From Diphasiastrum complanatum (Eukaryota > Streptophyta > Lycopodiopsida > Lycopodiales > Lycopodiaceae), in NCBI GenBank assembly GCA_029204225.1, contig CM055096.1:44127967-44191966 (forward strand): DNA of 64,000 nt, read 5' to 3'. Both the position numbers and the translations under genes were made by a program. The notes below the pieces were generated by a model. That model did no database searches and had not been told where the DNA came from. It worked only from the letters and a program-made list of their open reading frames with translations. Shown here piece by piece: positions 44,347 through 55,995 of this stretch; the stretch's first letter is position 1, and every line of letters starts with the position of its first letter.

Positions 44347-44451
44347 CGCCAAGAAGCAAATTCACAAACTCACAGCAAAATTGTTGACTATTTATGATCT
44401 ACCTCAAGCGTTCGAGCAGCAGCTGATGCAAAACAGTTAAGGCAGATCGAT
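44347..44451 (-). promoter_or_regulatory. 5' leader and short upstream region of the octanoyltransferase gene
   Basis: About 105 bases separate the ATG from transposon-like coiled-coil sequence. They probably form the 5' untranslated region. If the promoter lies further upstream it is inside transposon-derived DNA. No TATA box is clear. Confidence 0.35.
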
Positions 44452-44865
44452 TTGATTACAACCAGCTACAGAGCAACAACCACCCCCTCAACAACACTTC
44501 CAGCAACCACCATGACCTCCTGTACCGCAACCTCCCCCTGGATTCTCCCGTCAAACTGCTTCCCTTCCTGACCTTGCTATGCGGGCTATCCAGGATGTGC
44601 CTACCATGACTTATGCCAACAATGCCTTCCAAGAGAACAGGCAGTTGGCACAAGAGGTCGAAGTTCTCGAGGACAAGGTGGACGATATCCGGCAGGAGGA
44701 ACATAAGAAAGATCACTGCGCGAAAGCGAAAGAGAAAAATTCGGACTTCACAATCGCCAACGCAGGGTTAAAAGCCGAGAGCTGGCGTATGCATTCCCTC
44801 ATAGCTTGCGCAGGTACGCTTACGACCAATCTTTTCACGTTCAACTTCCTATACTCCATTTTATA
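44452..44865 (+). pseudogene. Proline-rich and coiled-coil fragment, probably retroelement-derived
   Basis: A Pro/Gln-rich segment (EQQPPPQQHFQQPP) leads into an open frame from 44579. That frame has charged heptad-like sequence (ENRQLAQEVEVLEDKVDDI, EEHKKDHCAKAKEK) and ends SWRMHSLIACAG. It resembles in style the extra coiled-coil ORF of element C but I cannot align the two. The family and function are unknown. A short poly-A-rich stretch and a new type of sequence follow. Confidence 0.4.
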
Positions 44866-44949
44866 AGAATACTCAATTTTATAAGAATAATGCAAAAGCT
44901 CTAGAAAATGAGATTGCAATATTTATAGATTTGAGACTAAATAATCTAT

Positions 44950-47125
44950 CCTGAAGATCCAAATACCGGTTTATGCCTAGATTTTAAGTCCATTTGTAAT
45001 CTTCTCAAATTTGTATGTGAAGAAAACGATGGATTACTTGGATGTTGTCAAAGGTTTCGTGACATTGGCTTGCATGATGCAAAATTGTTGAGTCTCAATC
45101 AACATTTGCGGTGTGCTAATGAACAATTGCATTGTGCTAATCAACAATTGCAACATTATGTGCAACACACTAGTAATGAGAACATTGCACTCAAGCATGT
45201 TATATCGAAGTTGAATACTACAATCACAAGTCTTCGGGGATTATTAGAATCATTGGAGAAGTTGTGATCCGAAAGTTTAAAATATGTTGTTGATGTGGAA
45301 ATGATCAAAAAGACAATGATGAAAAAGAAAAGAAAAAGAGTATCGAACAGGAACATTGATGACTTATCTTTACATAGCATCAATCAGAAGAAGAGAATTC
45401 GAACATTCAAGTATGTTAGATTATAGAATGTTTATTTCATTTGTATGTTTCTATTTAATTTTTATTTATTTATTTGTATTATTATAGACTAAACGTCACA
45501 TGTCTTTGATATGTGTGTTGCAGATCAAGCTTGGTAGCAAAGGACTATTTCAAAGATCGATCATGCATTGGAGAATCTTTAAGTCATGTTCTCCCAAGAA
45601 ATTCAGCAAGAGCAATGAGAAATGATCGATTTCAAAAAGTGAAAAAGGAGATTGCACAAATAGTTTTGAGTAAGATTCAAACTTATTTGGATGCAAATGT
45701 GATACAAGGTGCATGTGATCAGGCTGGAATTAGCAAAAATGCTTATTCCACATTTTTTAGAATAATATAAAAAGCATTCTCTCAAGTGAAGATTAAGAAA
45801 ACTTATCTTCCTCGTCCATATCGAGTAAGATTAGCAAGAAATTATTCCAACGAGAGAATGTTGTAAGAAGTTGGCCAACGATTGCAAAAATATTTTTCTT
45901 GATGTCAAAAATGTCCTAAAATACATTATTCGATTCTATGAACTACCTGAACATCAAACAAATGGAAAGTTGATAATTGTGATGAAACTAGACGAATCTG
46001 AAATCATCAAAGGTCCAAAGCTAGAACGAGTGAGTGTCACTTTGATGAACAAAATATTAGATGCCAATGATAGCACATTTAGCGTTTAATCGAAAAATTA
46101 CATATGGTGGATAGCTGCGTTCCAGATACATTTGACTTATTTCTATTCTTTCTATTTTTTAATACATGATTAATGTAGAATACATTACTTGCTTTTCTAC
46201 AGGTTTTGAAAGAAGATCATAAAATTCTCTCATAGATATTTTCGCATACAAATTATGGCGAAATTATAAAGGGACATTAGGAGGGTCAGAAACTTAGAGT
46301 GAAAAATCATGGATGTTTTCAAATTTAATGGCACCTTGCAGGTGATTTAAAAACACTGAAATGTATGTATAATGTCTCTCATGGGGCAACATAAAACATC
46401 CTTGTATTTATTGCATGAAGGATTGCTACGATATGAATTTGGGATGAGCAAACAATGGCCCAACAACAGAAGTAGAAGATCCAAATCTGAAGAGTATTCT
46501 GCCAATTCCATTGTTCATATATGCACATTGCATGCTGAGGTACGTGTGATTAAGAAACTTATTTATCTTCACATTCTATTTGCTTCAAATAAAAAACCAG
46601 AGCCTTTGGCTAAATCAGCTATCAAAAAGTTGGAAGAAGTACTTTCAAAAGCATGACTACATAGAGAAAATATCACAATTGAAAAAAGTGACAAACTAAC
46701 TGGAAAGTCAATAAATGTTCCTAATAAGCCATTAATTGGAGGTGCCGAAGCAAGGAGATTCTTATCCAATCACACTTGCAAAGAATCCAATGTCACTCAT
46801 GGAATTTGGAAAGATATTGTTTCGGCAACACAAGATTTTGAGAATAGGGGAAGTACTCGAATGCAAAAGGCACAAGTATAGAAGAACTTTGACACACTCA
46901 TTGGTGTTATCAAAAAGGAAAACTTATCATCACAAGATATTAGCAATTTGCAAAGCATTGCACCACATTTGTAAGATCCATACGAGATTGTTGGGAAAAA
47001 GTTCACGTAACACATTACATATGGTATTGTTCTATTACTTTGTTAATGTTCTGATAAGAAGAATCTCATTCATAATGTTACTAATTTCTACTGATGTTTG
47101 CACTTGTCTTTCTGAGGACAGAGAG
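44950..47125 (+). pseudogene. Intron-containing gene remnant of an unassigned family, probably a DNA transposon
   Basis: The exon to 45408 has QHLRCANEQLHCANQQLQHYV (coiled coil) and a basic MMKKKRKR patch. An intron at 45409-45523 (GTATGT...TTGCAG) splices in frame into SSLVAKDYFKDRSCIGE and KNAYSTFF. Then come VMKLDESEIIKGPKLERVSVTLM (about 45980), LAGDLKTLKCMYNVSHGAT with KHPCIYCMKD after a frameshift (46335-46424), and LPIPLF with a basic helix (46500-46656). The later part is more decayed (KPLIGGAEARRFL near 46735). The arrangement, an acidic strand, then GD.K.L...A, then PC.(Y/W)C, recalls long hypothetical proteins repeated in some animal and plant genomes, probably transposases (from memory, not checked). 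Stops at 45265 and 45768 and several shifts show that it is dead. Confidence 0.5.
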
Positions 47126-48480
47126 TAACAGGTGAAATGTCATGTACATGGACAACAAAATGTACGGGCCCATTGGACCATATGTTTTGGGGTCATGGAT
47201 CCATCGCCTATTATTGTATGTCGTTTATTATTTGGCATTTATCAAAGTCATTTATGACTCATACACTCGTAGTTGTTACTCCAACCCTAACTCATGGACA
47301 ATAGGGCCTCAAACAATGGACTTAGTATCGATCATTGATTGATCAGATGCTTAGCTCTTAGCTCAATTAGTGTTAAAAATTCACAATTCTAGCTTGACTA
47401 GTTTTGGTCATATGACTTGTAAATAGTTAGATGGTCATGATGTGGCTTGTCACACGTGCCAAATAGCATAGGATTCCATTCATAAGGATGTTCTCAAGTA
47501 GACCTAAGTGTTAGAACCTTTGGAATGAGTCCAAATTATGCTTAGATACAAGGGAGAAAAAATAGGAGCTATTTTTGGTAATTTTTGCATTGTTGAGGGA
47601 TCTCCAAGATTCCAACCCTAACTTGGTAGGGATGAAAGATCCACCAAAATTAGCATTAGGGATAGGTTTAGGGCTACTCATACCTGCCCAAAACCATGAT
47701 GGATCATGTATATATAGGTGATGATATCTCACCAAAATCAATCAAGCAATTTCATGTTTTTTCTCTCATAATGGTGCAATTGCTCTCTATGTTCATAATT
47801 GTTTGAGTACTTGTGATTACTAATGATTATAGGATTGAATGTAGGTCTGGTGTACAGTACTCAGACTGTGGGAGGCCGTACTTTCACACGTGTGAAGCCT
47901 TCTTCAAGGATTTGGGCCGTTTAGTGAGGTTCAAGCATAGATTTTTGATGGATTTTGATGGTTCAACTTGTGCTAATCTTATGAAATCATAATCTATTGT
48001 TTCCCTCATCATTTCAAGTGTTTTAGGATCCTTATTTGCTATAATTTTTACAATTAGCATCACTTGGCTTACCATATTCACTTTTGTTTGTTTGTTTTTA
48101 GCATATTCTTTTAAAGATCACTGATTATGGCAGTTCAATGTTCTCCAGTGCTTTACCAATGGATATGCATTCTTCTCTCTGTTATGTGTTCTATTTGCAA
48201 TATTTTGTTGAAATTGTATCACAAAAGAGAGAGCACAAAAACACATCTTTCTACATCATGATACCTATTTTGCGAAAGAATATAAGAGCTTAAGTATCTG
48301 GTCATAACAAGGTATGGAAAAGTCACATTGGCAAACAAGAGGAGCATTTGATCAAGCTACAAACCATGGTGGACATAATTCAAAAAATAAATATTTAATA
48401 CAACTGGTCCAATGGTTTTACAAATGAGTAAATATCAAGCTAAAAATTTGTCATCTGTTATGACCTTTCACGGAGTTGAT
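47126..48480. other. Spacer with LTR-like traits but no defined element
   Basis: No gene recognised. A sequence beginning TGTTAGAACC at 47509 with TATATATA near 47710 could be part of an LTR, but I cannot find its other end, a target duplication or a primer site. Confidence 0.3.
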
Positions 48481-48482
48481 CA

Positions 48483-49365
48483 AGCAAGAGTTGCAGATGC
48501 TGATTTCATTTATGAAATCGAGCACACCGAGTGGGTTATCGCCTATAATTATAGTACCCAAGAAGAACGACAAAATGTGAATCTATGTGAATCTGAAGAC
48601 ACTAAATGCAGTCACCAAAAAAGACCATTTTTCTTTACCCTTTACGGAAAGTGTCCTTGACAGAGTAGTAGGAGCAGAATCCTATAGTTTTCTGGACGAC
48701 TTCAACGGTTACAAGCAGGTGAAGATAGCGCTATAAGATCAACACAAGACAGCGTTCGCCACTGAATGGGGGACTTATGCCTATAAGGTGATGCCATTCG
48801 AACTTTACAATGCTCCAAGCACTTTCTAGCGAGTGATCCAGGCGACATTCAAAGAGTATCTGCATAAATATCTGGAAATTTTCTTGGATGATCTGTGCGT
48901 GCACGAGCCTAACTCAAAGCATTTATCCAATCTGGAGAAGGTGTTGCAGAAGTGTTGCGAATTCCAGATCTCCTTGAATCTAGAAAAATGTCAATTTTGG
49001 GTTACACATGGCTTGATTCTTGGCCATATAGTGTCTAGACACGGGATTGCCACAGACCTATCGAAGATCAAGATAATTATTGATCTACCACCAACGAGAA
49101 CGATCCGCGAGGTCTACACCTTTATGGGTCACGCTAACTATTACAAGATTTTCATTCTAGATTTTGCGGAGTTAGCACGACCAATTTACAAACTCACAAC
49201 GGATCCACATTGGAATGAGAAAGCCCTAAAGGCTTTCCAGAAGCTTAAAGATGCATTGATCTCAGCACCAATCTTATGCCCACCCAATTGGTCCATTGAG
49301 TTTCATGTGCATACGGACACATCGAAGTATGCAGTGGGAGCAGTGAAGAATAAATTATAATATCG
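48483..49365 (+). pseudogene. RT and RNase H start of element D (inverted segment)
   Basis: ADFIYEIEHTEWV opens the RT fingers. SFLDDFNGYKQVKIA is motif A, IFLDDLCVHEP is motif C (Asp-Asp kept), and LILGHIVSRHGIATD and GHANYYKIFI follow. HVHTDTSKYAVGAV starts RNase H and then the sequence breaks at about 49365. Motif B is damaged. Two stops occur at about 48735 and 48829. Confidence 0.8.
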
Positions 49366-49388
49366 ATACTATGCATACATGGTTGCCG

Positions 49389-50249
49389 TTATATCACGAG
49401 GATGTCTTTTTTGCTATGAATTTGAATGCAGTGGTAATAACGACTCACCTTGGGGACTGCTCCATCCACCAAGGATATGGTGTGTTGGACTACTGTTGGT
49501 GGGATGCCCTTCAGATCACGGCAATTCGAAACAAAACAATCTCTGTACTCCACCAACAATGATCGTAGCCGCTTGAATTGTGTGGGTGTTAACTGCTCTC
49601 CCATGTGCACGATCCTTTCTTCTTCACCTGGCTCGGCAAGGTTGATCGGCTGTGTTCGTGCACGTCCCTCGAAGACTTGTTCCGCTGGTTCCTGACTTTG
49701 ATCAGGTTCTCGTTGCACTTGCGACATCATAATTACCATTTTGTCCAAGGTATAATTCTTGAAGGTCTCAAGCATCTCGTGTACTGGTGCTCGACGAGAT
49801 TCCTCCTTCGGCATATTGATCTTAGCCCAACTGGTCATCTTTTGATTATCTGTCATATGAGAAGAAGATGATGTTGTATCAAAGTTCATCCTGATTGACT
49901 TCAAGGAATCCAACACCTTCCTCTTGCCTTTTCTTGTCACATAGTTGGATTCGTCCTTGTTGTCTTTCTTCGAAACTGGTGTGATATTCACCTCGTGGTT
50001 GCAAATATCCACATCCACTGTAGCTATAGCTTCTTCGGGTAGATCACTCCATCGGATCACCTGGTTGTAGCATTGTTTCAACTGGTTTTTCTTGTTCGCA
50101 AGTGCCTTTGGTGGATCTATCTTTGAAACTTTTGCCATAGCATATTTTTGCGGTAGTTGAGTTGGTACTCTCTTGATTCCATAGCGATCTGGGTCCATAT
50201 GTTGTAGGACCTGCTCATTTGTCAGCTCAATCTCCTTGTTGTAAGTCAA
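49389..50249 (-). pseudogene. Linker and RT N-terminus of element D
   Basis: A 286-codon open frame with the MDPDRYGIK segment seen after protease in A and B, a basic Ser-rich linker, MLETFKNYTLDKMVIMM, AEPGEEERIVHMGEQLTPTQ and DCFVSNCRDLKGIPPTVVQH. It ends with VPKVSRYYHC, which precedes the RT fingers in A and B. The frame then runs into foreign sequence at the inversion point near 49420. Confidence 0.75.
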
Positions 50250-50266
50250 AGCATGTTGCCAAGGGA

Positions 50267-51555
50267 CTAAATTGGGTTCTCAATAGATTCCGCTGACAGC
50301 CATGCTACGTTGATCATATTCACTCCAAATGTAATTGGTGTGTCCATGGTGTAACACTTGGGTGAAGATGTGTTGGGTTCAGGATCCGATTCATATTGAC
50401 ATGCTTGGCAGTCAATCGTTGCTAATGCATCCATCCATATCACGACATTTGTCTCTGAATCATAATGACCACCCTTGGCTTGCCTTGGACGATCGATCGT
50501 ATGATCTTTTGTGGATGATCCGTCATCGGCCTTGGGTGCAATAGATTTCACCGCCCATGTGGATGGATCGACCTTTACAGCTTGTTCTCTATTCTCAAAG
50601 GTGAGTCCCCCCATACTCCAGTTGTGTACTACTTGTGCAGTCCTCAACCATGGCCTTCCCAGTAAAACACGATATGCAGATGGGGAATTTGGTATGTCCA
50701 TTACTACAAAGGTGATCACAAATATGCCTGTTATTTTTACCGGGATATCGACAACTACACCTTTTGGTTTTATACAGGATTGATCTACTAGTTTGATGGT
50801 GAATTTTGCTGGCTTCAATCCTTGTAAACCCCACTTTTGATACAAAGTAGTGGAGATCAAATTGACACATGATCCTCCATCTACCACTGTTGCCTCATCC
50901 TCAATCTCTTGTGTTTGATTGGCAGGGTGATGTTGTGTTCCTCACTCTCCCACGTTGCCCCGATGTGGAGTAAGTTACTTGTCTCATCATAGCCCACATA
51001 ATATATGGGCTCTGTTGCTACTGGTTCCGCATCTGTTTTGGCCCATTTAGCCAAAAGGCCTTTAGCTTGTGACGCAATCCGCAGTAATTCTCTGAGGGAT
51101 AAATTAACATGGCTTGCTAGCAGGCTTGTGAGCACTTCAGTGCGCAATTCCTCCGGCTCCACCATGTGGAAAGGTGGTTCATGATGATGCAACCGATCAT
51201 TCTGATCAATGCGCAGTGGTGAGCCCGTTCGTGGCTCCGGTTCTTTATAAGCAGGAGGTTCCGTAGGGTTGGCCTTTTCTTGCGTTTTTTCCTCCGCTTG
51301 TGCTCTTTGTACCCAATGTCGTATCTTCTGATACTGTCTCCTTTCTTTTCTCACATTCGGATATGGAAATGAAGTTGAGAGTTGGTCATCAGTGACCGAT
51401 GGTGGAGGTGAGGGAGCCACTTCCTTCCTCTTATGTGCTCGCGTGACGGCTAACACAGGGGCATGGAACCGTTGTTTTTCCAGTGGCATTTTCGCTGGAA
51501 TTGTTGCTGGTTGTATCGCAATGAAGTTCAATGGTGCACTAGTCCCAGGTCTCAA
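50267..51555 (-). pseudogene. Protease region of element D
   Basis: 51555-50881 is the linker after gag, with VLAVTRAHKRKEVAP, LHHHEPPFHMVEPE, and GATWESEEHNITLPIKH. A stop and shift at about 50885 leads into MVDGGSCVNLIST, the protease active site (Asp-Gly-Gly-Ser, as in A), then VDQSCIKPKGVVVDIPVKI and YRVLLGRPWLR. It is the best preserved protease of this family in the window. Confidence 0.75.
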
Positions 51556-51985
51556 TGGATAGTTCTTGAAGCAGTTTCCGTAGCCGCATTCCCGGTAGAA
51601 GGATGTATATTGTCCCTTGTAGGGACATTCAACAATTCCGTGTCCTTCGTCGCATCCATAACAGCCATAATTTCTTCCGCCCTACATTGAATTTGAGCTA
51701 CATAGGCCGCACAATATTCATTTATGGCGGGATCCATATATGGTTCATCCATCCCATACCATTGTTGCTGCTCAGGTTGAGGTGGTACTGGCATCTCTGG
51801 TTTTGTTGTTGTCAAGTTGGCCGCTTGTTGATTAGTTGGCCCTAGTGGTGCAGTTAAGGCCATGCGCTATTGATTATTCGACGCGTTGTTGATTATTCGG
51901 CGCGCCATACCTCGGTGCCACATTTGGTGCCTCTTGATGATATGGATAAGAAGTCTGATACTTCCATTGGACAATCTGGGAGTTA

Positions 51986-52809
51986 AATGGTATTGGGGGT
52001 ATTCCCAACACATTGTAAATAAATAAAATCAACCAATAAAATGTGTTGCGAGGGCATGGCATCTTGCGCGTATAAGCCCATGGCTCAATGAGCACGCAAG
52101 TTAAGTTATAAATAAAATAATAGACTTGGGCCCCTTTGTAATTAAAATAAGACTTGAGGCCCAAAGTCAATTTTAAACTTAGAGTTTACTTTTTTGGAGT
52201 TGGGTCCAATTTTGGACTCACATGAATATTGTGATTTCCAATGTACTTTTTGTGGACCCTTGGATCAAGTTGGGTCCAAGATGAATATATAGGATCGATG
52301 TAAATATTAGCCAATAGGATTTTGGGGCAAGGGCCTTCCCCATTTATAAAAAGGCACCATTTGTACTCTATTTCCATGCTTAATGAGAAGGAGGAAACTC
52401 TACCACTTTTTGGAGACAAGCATCCTCATTTGCTATTGCTAATGCTTTTGATTGTGTTTTCCATTGCTTTCTATTTTCATGTTTATTGGTTGTCTTAGTT
52501 AATGTTTCTCCATTAGCAAGCATAAGGAGCAATTTAGCTAACCTCCACTCTCACTCTCTATCTCTCTCTTTCTCTCTTCTCTTCTCAAGCTCTTCTAATC
52601 TTCCCTTTCCTTTCACCTACAATCATGATGAAGGTAGTTTAGGGGAGTAGAGTTAGTGGAAGTAGTGTTAGTGGTGGTAGAGTTAGAGAAAAAGTAAGGA
52701 ACTAACTAAAAGTAGCATCTATGCATAGTTAGGTGCCTATCCAGTGAACTAACCCTTGTTGACAGGCGGGAGGGCTACTACAATAGTAGATCGATGACCC
52801 TACAAATGG
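51986..52809 (+). repeat. Solo LTR of the element C family with perfect target duplication
   Basis: The 814-base LTR (51991-52804) starts TATTGGGGGTATTCCC and ends CCCTACA. It is flanked by the direct repeat AATGG (51986-51990 and 52805-52809), and gag of D reads in register across the insertion point. It matches the LTR of element C from end to end apart from the nested insert there. The opposite orientation to D shows that it is a separate insertion. Confidence 0.92.
52311..52351 (+). promoter_or_regulatory. Promoter motifs of the solo LTR
   Basis: CCAAT at 52311-52315 and TATAAAA at 52345-52351, at the same spacing as in the LTR of C. If active, transcription would run rightward, antisense to element D gag. 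Confidence 0.55.
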
Positions 52810-53760
52810 GCAAAAGGTCGTCTTGTGCGATGTTGCATTGCACAGATGACAAAATCTCTGTATCAGTCTCAGATTTTGCTTTAGGACTGGACACTCATTC
52901 TTTGTATGGTTTTGTGTACATACTGAACACCATACATTTTCGCGACGGAGATACTGTAGCCGGTTCTGTTCCGGTAGATTAGACGTTGTTGCTACAGCTC
53001 CTTGTAAGGCTTTCAATTTCTGATCGAACTATGCCGTAAGTTGCTCCATCTGCTATTTGTGTAGTTTTGTCATTTATTCCAACAACAGTTCTGTGGATAG
53101 AGTGGAAGCGGTTGATGATGCTGACGCTATCGAGGGAGTAGGAGTATGGGTGGTTGGATATTCGTCTTTTGATCCCTCATCCTCTTCCCTGATGGCATTC
53201 TCCATAGCTTCTTGAAAAGTAGCGTACTGCTCCCGTCATTTCAGTTCTCTTCTGATGCTACGTGGTAACCCCGCAAGGAACCACATGATCACCGCATGAT
53301 CGAGAGTTAGGGCTGCACTGCATTCGAATCATAGATGTTTGACCCGCTCAATATAGTCCATGACCCTTTCTCTTTTTTCCATCTTGACCATGTTGAGCAG
53401 GAGAAACGAGTCTTCTAAGAACTTCCTTGGTTTAAAGCGCGTGATGAGAGTCGCTTTAGGTAGATTTTTCTTCCTCTGACAAGTTGAAAAACCAATCTTG
53501 AGCCACAACCCTCCGGACTACTTGCAGGGGAGCAACATGTACAGGTTGACCCATTGGATCCATTGGCACCGGTTCCGGTTTTGCCTCTTGTTGCGCAGCT
53601 GCTATTCTGGAAAAGTGTGGTGCTTGATTCGCTATCCTTCTTGCTACTGATCATCCAAATCTCAGATTCATCCAATGGTAGAGTCCAAGGTAATTGGATC
53701 TTGCTGGTACAGTGGGATGCAATCTAGATCTTATGGATCTGATCAATCTGATAGGCTGGT

Positions 53761-54171
53761 ATTGAGGACCTACTGAAATCACAAAACAATCAACACAACC
53801 TTTAACTAAGTAAATGGGAATCCTACAAAGTGCTTGCTACAAAGTCACTCAACATTTGTAACAAAAACTCCTCAGGGAGCTGAAACTAGAAAACATCATA
53901 AATCAGTGGAATGGTAGATCAATTTCCAAGTCCTGCACATCTACCTGATGCTAATCCCAAACCAATCCTTAAGGGAAGAATGAACAACAAGCATATTCAT
54001 ACATTAGTTTCCATCTTTCAAGAATTACCACGGGGCTCACAACTGTACATTTTAGCCTAGCATTAATAATTCTTGTGCTCTCAGACTCGGCTCTCAACAT
54101 CATCTCTGTTTTGGGTGACGAGTCACTACATCGACATGTTAGGGGCATCGCATCAGCTAACAGAATGTACT
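53761..54171. other. Junction region between element D and a copia scrap
   Basis: No full gene. The right part (about 54010-54170) may contain the preceding portion of the copia integrase in a damaged state. Confidence 0.3.
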
Positions 54172-54560
54172 GCCTATGCTCATGTCCCAAAGGACAATAG
54201 AAAGAAATTAGATCATTCAAAACTATTTTTCTTGGCTATTGTACTTTAGATGGAATGTATAGATTATATAGTATAGAAACATCTAAAGTTTTCACTAACA
54301 AGGACGTGATTTTTATTAAATATCAGTTTATCGATTTGAAGGGTAAGGACCAGATGCAGTCTACAATTTCTACCTCGACAACTGATACATATCAAAAGAC
54401 TATTTTGATTTCTTCTAGTAGTCACTCTATACAGTCAGACCCAGAAGAACATGAAGAAGCTGCAACTCAGGAGCAGCCGACACAAAGCCAAATTTCGCAA
54501 CCAAAAACTTCAATAAAAAAAAGCAACAAGAACTCGAGCTCAGCTTGTCCGGTACACTGA
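54172..54560 (+). pseudogene. Copia integrase C-terminal fragment
   Basis: AYAHVPKDNRKKLDHSKLFF is followed by LGYCTLDGMYRLYSIETSKVFTNKDVIF, which is the copia integrase C-terminal pattern (HVPK..R.KLD, FLGY....KGYRL..P....+...DV.F). The later part is Ser/Thr/Gln-rich (SQPKTSIKK), typical of the linker between integrase and RT. The element continues neither upstream nor downstream in recognisable form. Confidence 0.75.
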
Positions 54561-55774
54561 TGAGTTTGCTGACTATTCTGATGCTGAAAAATCGTTGGAG
54601 TCGCAGTCGTGAAAGAAACGCGAAAGCACCACAACAAAGCAAAGCAATTCGGATGGAGTTCAGATATGATCGCTAGTCACTACCAGTTGTATCGTTCCTA
54701 CAGTCCTCCAGAATGTAGTCAGACACTGCTGATCTACGTTAATAGATTGATGTAGCATTCAACAAAGTTCAACCAAGGTGAGAAATTAAATGAACAAGTG
54801 AGTCAGACACACGAATAACAGCAAACTAATTTGCATTCAAGATCAGACATGATAAAAGTGATATGTGCGCAAACGGCTACAAAATCATCTATTGATTCTC
54901 TGATTCTTCAAGCACTGCATGCAAATTCACGCAATGCGTTGGCGTGAAATACAATTTTCCCACGAGTAATGTCTCGCTTACTAGCGGACTTGTGGATCTA
55001 CAGATACTATGCAGAAATTGTCTCGCACACATGCGGACTTGTATTCTGTATTCTCATCTTCTTGCTTACTAGCATCAGACTACTTCATGTATATGTCAAG
55101 TATCAAATATCATCTAGAAAGTATAGATAGCCGTCATTTGTCCAATACAACTCATTCATCAATATAAGGCTTAATAGATTGATTTGTCTGTTTATGGTTC
55201 GCTGAAGCTTGGAAGAGGATGAAATTCCTATGGCAGCAAGGGCAACTCAGTTACATGCACCTTGTTTGTGGCTCCTTGAAAGGGAATATAAAATTTGGAT
55301 TTCTCCTCCTTCCAGGTACTAAAGACAAGAGTAATAAAATCCATGTTAATTCTCCTCGAGAAGGCTCGCTCATGAATACCCATTGCAGTGAGCAAAGGCT
55401 CCGTAAGGTCATCCACTGAGCGACCATAATTGTGCTAAGAAGTATCACGATGTCCGTTGCAGATGGGACATTACGATGGATAGTATAACGAGGCGACTGA
55501 AAAGTGTCTGTGGAAGACATGGTGGAACAAGATCAGAAACTGAGAGTAATGAGCGCGAGTGTATATCAGAAAGCAGTATGGACAGTTTGGAAGGCTTTGG
55601 TCACTGAAAAAATTGGCAAGAGCTTTGCTAGCACAAGTGAGAAATGAAATCGAATTATGCCCTTTTATAGGCTGATTTGGAGGGTCCATTAGACAATGTA
55701 TTAGTTTGGCTGTTCAGTTTTGGACCAAAATTTCCAAGCATGCTCAATACTATAAAAATAGGCTATAAGACTCT
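54561..55774. other. No gene recognised
   Basis: Open frames on the minus strand near 55250-55690 have no family I know. AT content and short repeats are compatible with LTR or leader sequence, but no ends can be shown. Confidence 0.35.
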
Positions 55775-55995
55775 CAGTGAAGGTTTCTGAAGCACTGAAC
55801 CTATCCGGCAAAGGTTTTCCAGGTCTGGCGAAGGTTCATCCTTCCCCCAAGTACTGTCACAAATACAAATTTTCAGGATCTGAACCTATAGCCGACCTAA
55901 ATTTGGCGTTTTAAAGCCGTCTGGCATGTCGGCAAAGGTTTACGAGTACATGAAGATGCTCGACGAAGGTTCCCAAAATAGCATAATGTTGAACA
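55775..55995 (-). repeat. Cluster of AACCTTCGCC-type motifs, downstream cluster
   Basis: On the plus strand the motif reads (G/A)GCGAAGGTT or close variants (CGGCAAAGGTT, CTGGCGAAGGTTC, TCGGCAAAGGTT, TCGACGAAGGTTC) at about 55775, 55808, 55826, 55932 and 55960. It is the same motif that fills the leader of element E (58330-58990), here beyond the integrase end. Confidence 0.65.

Larger units (their letters stand above)
51556..53700 (-). pseudogene. gag of element D, split by a solo LTR
   Basis: The gag core near 53455-53200 includes ALNQ/TRFKPRKFLEDSFLLL and RERVMDYIERVKHL. Knuckles CSVCTQNHTKNEC and CHLCNATSHKTTFC lie just above the solo LTR (about 52850-52940). Gag resumes at 51990 with NSQIVQWKYQTSYPYHQ. 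Further knuckle sequence near 51650-51600 is CYGCDEGHGIVEC and a damaged CGYGNCFKNY. The order and the short Cys-His spacing equal elements A, B and E. Confidence 0.75.
48400..53760 (-). mobile_element. Ty3/gypsy retrotransposon D, broken by inversion and a solo LTR
   Basis: Same family as element C. Gag, protease and the RT start run on the minus strand from about 53700 down to 49420. The rest of RT and the start of RNase H lie on the plus strand at 48483-49360. Turning over that segment would put the pieces in normal order, so an inversion is the simplest reading. A solo LTR of the C family lies within gag. No flanking LTR of D itself is present. Confidence 0.85.

Noticed and set aside
47509-48470. 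A further LTR (TGTTAGAACC start, TATATATA)
   Set aside because: No matching second end, target duplication, primer site or second copy is visible in the window.
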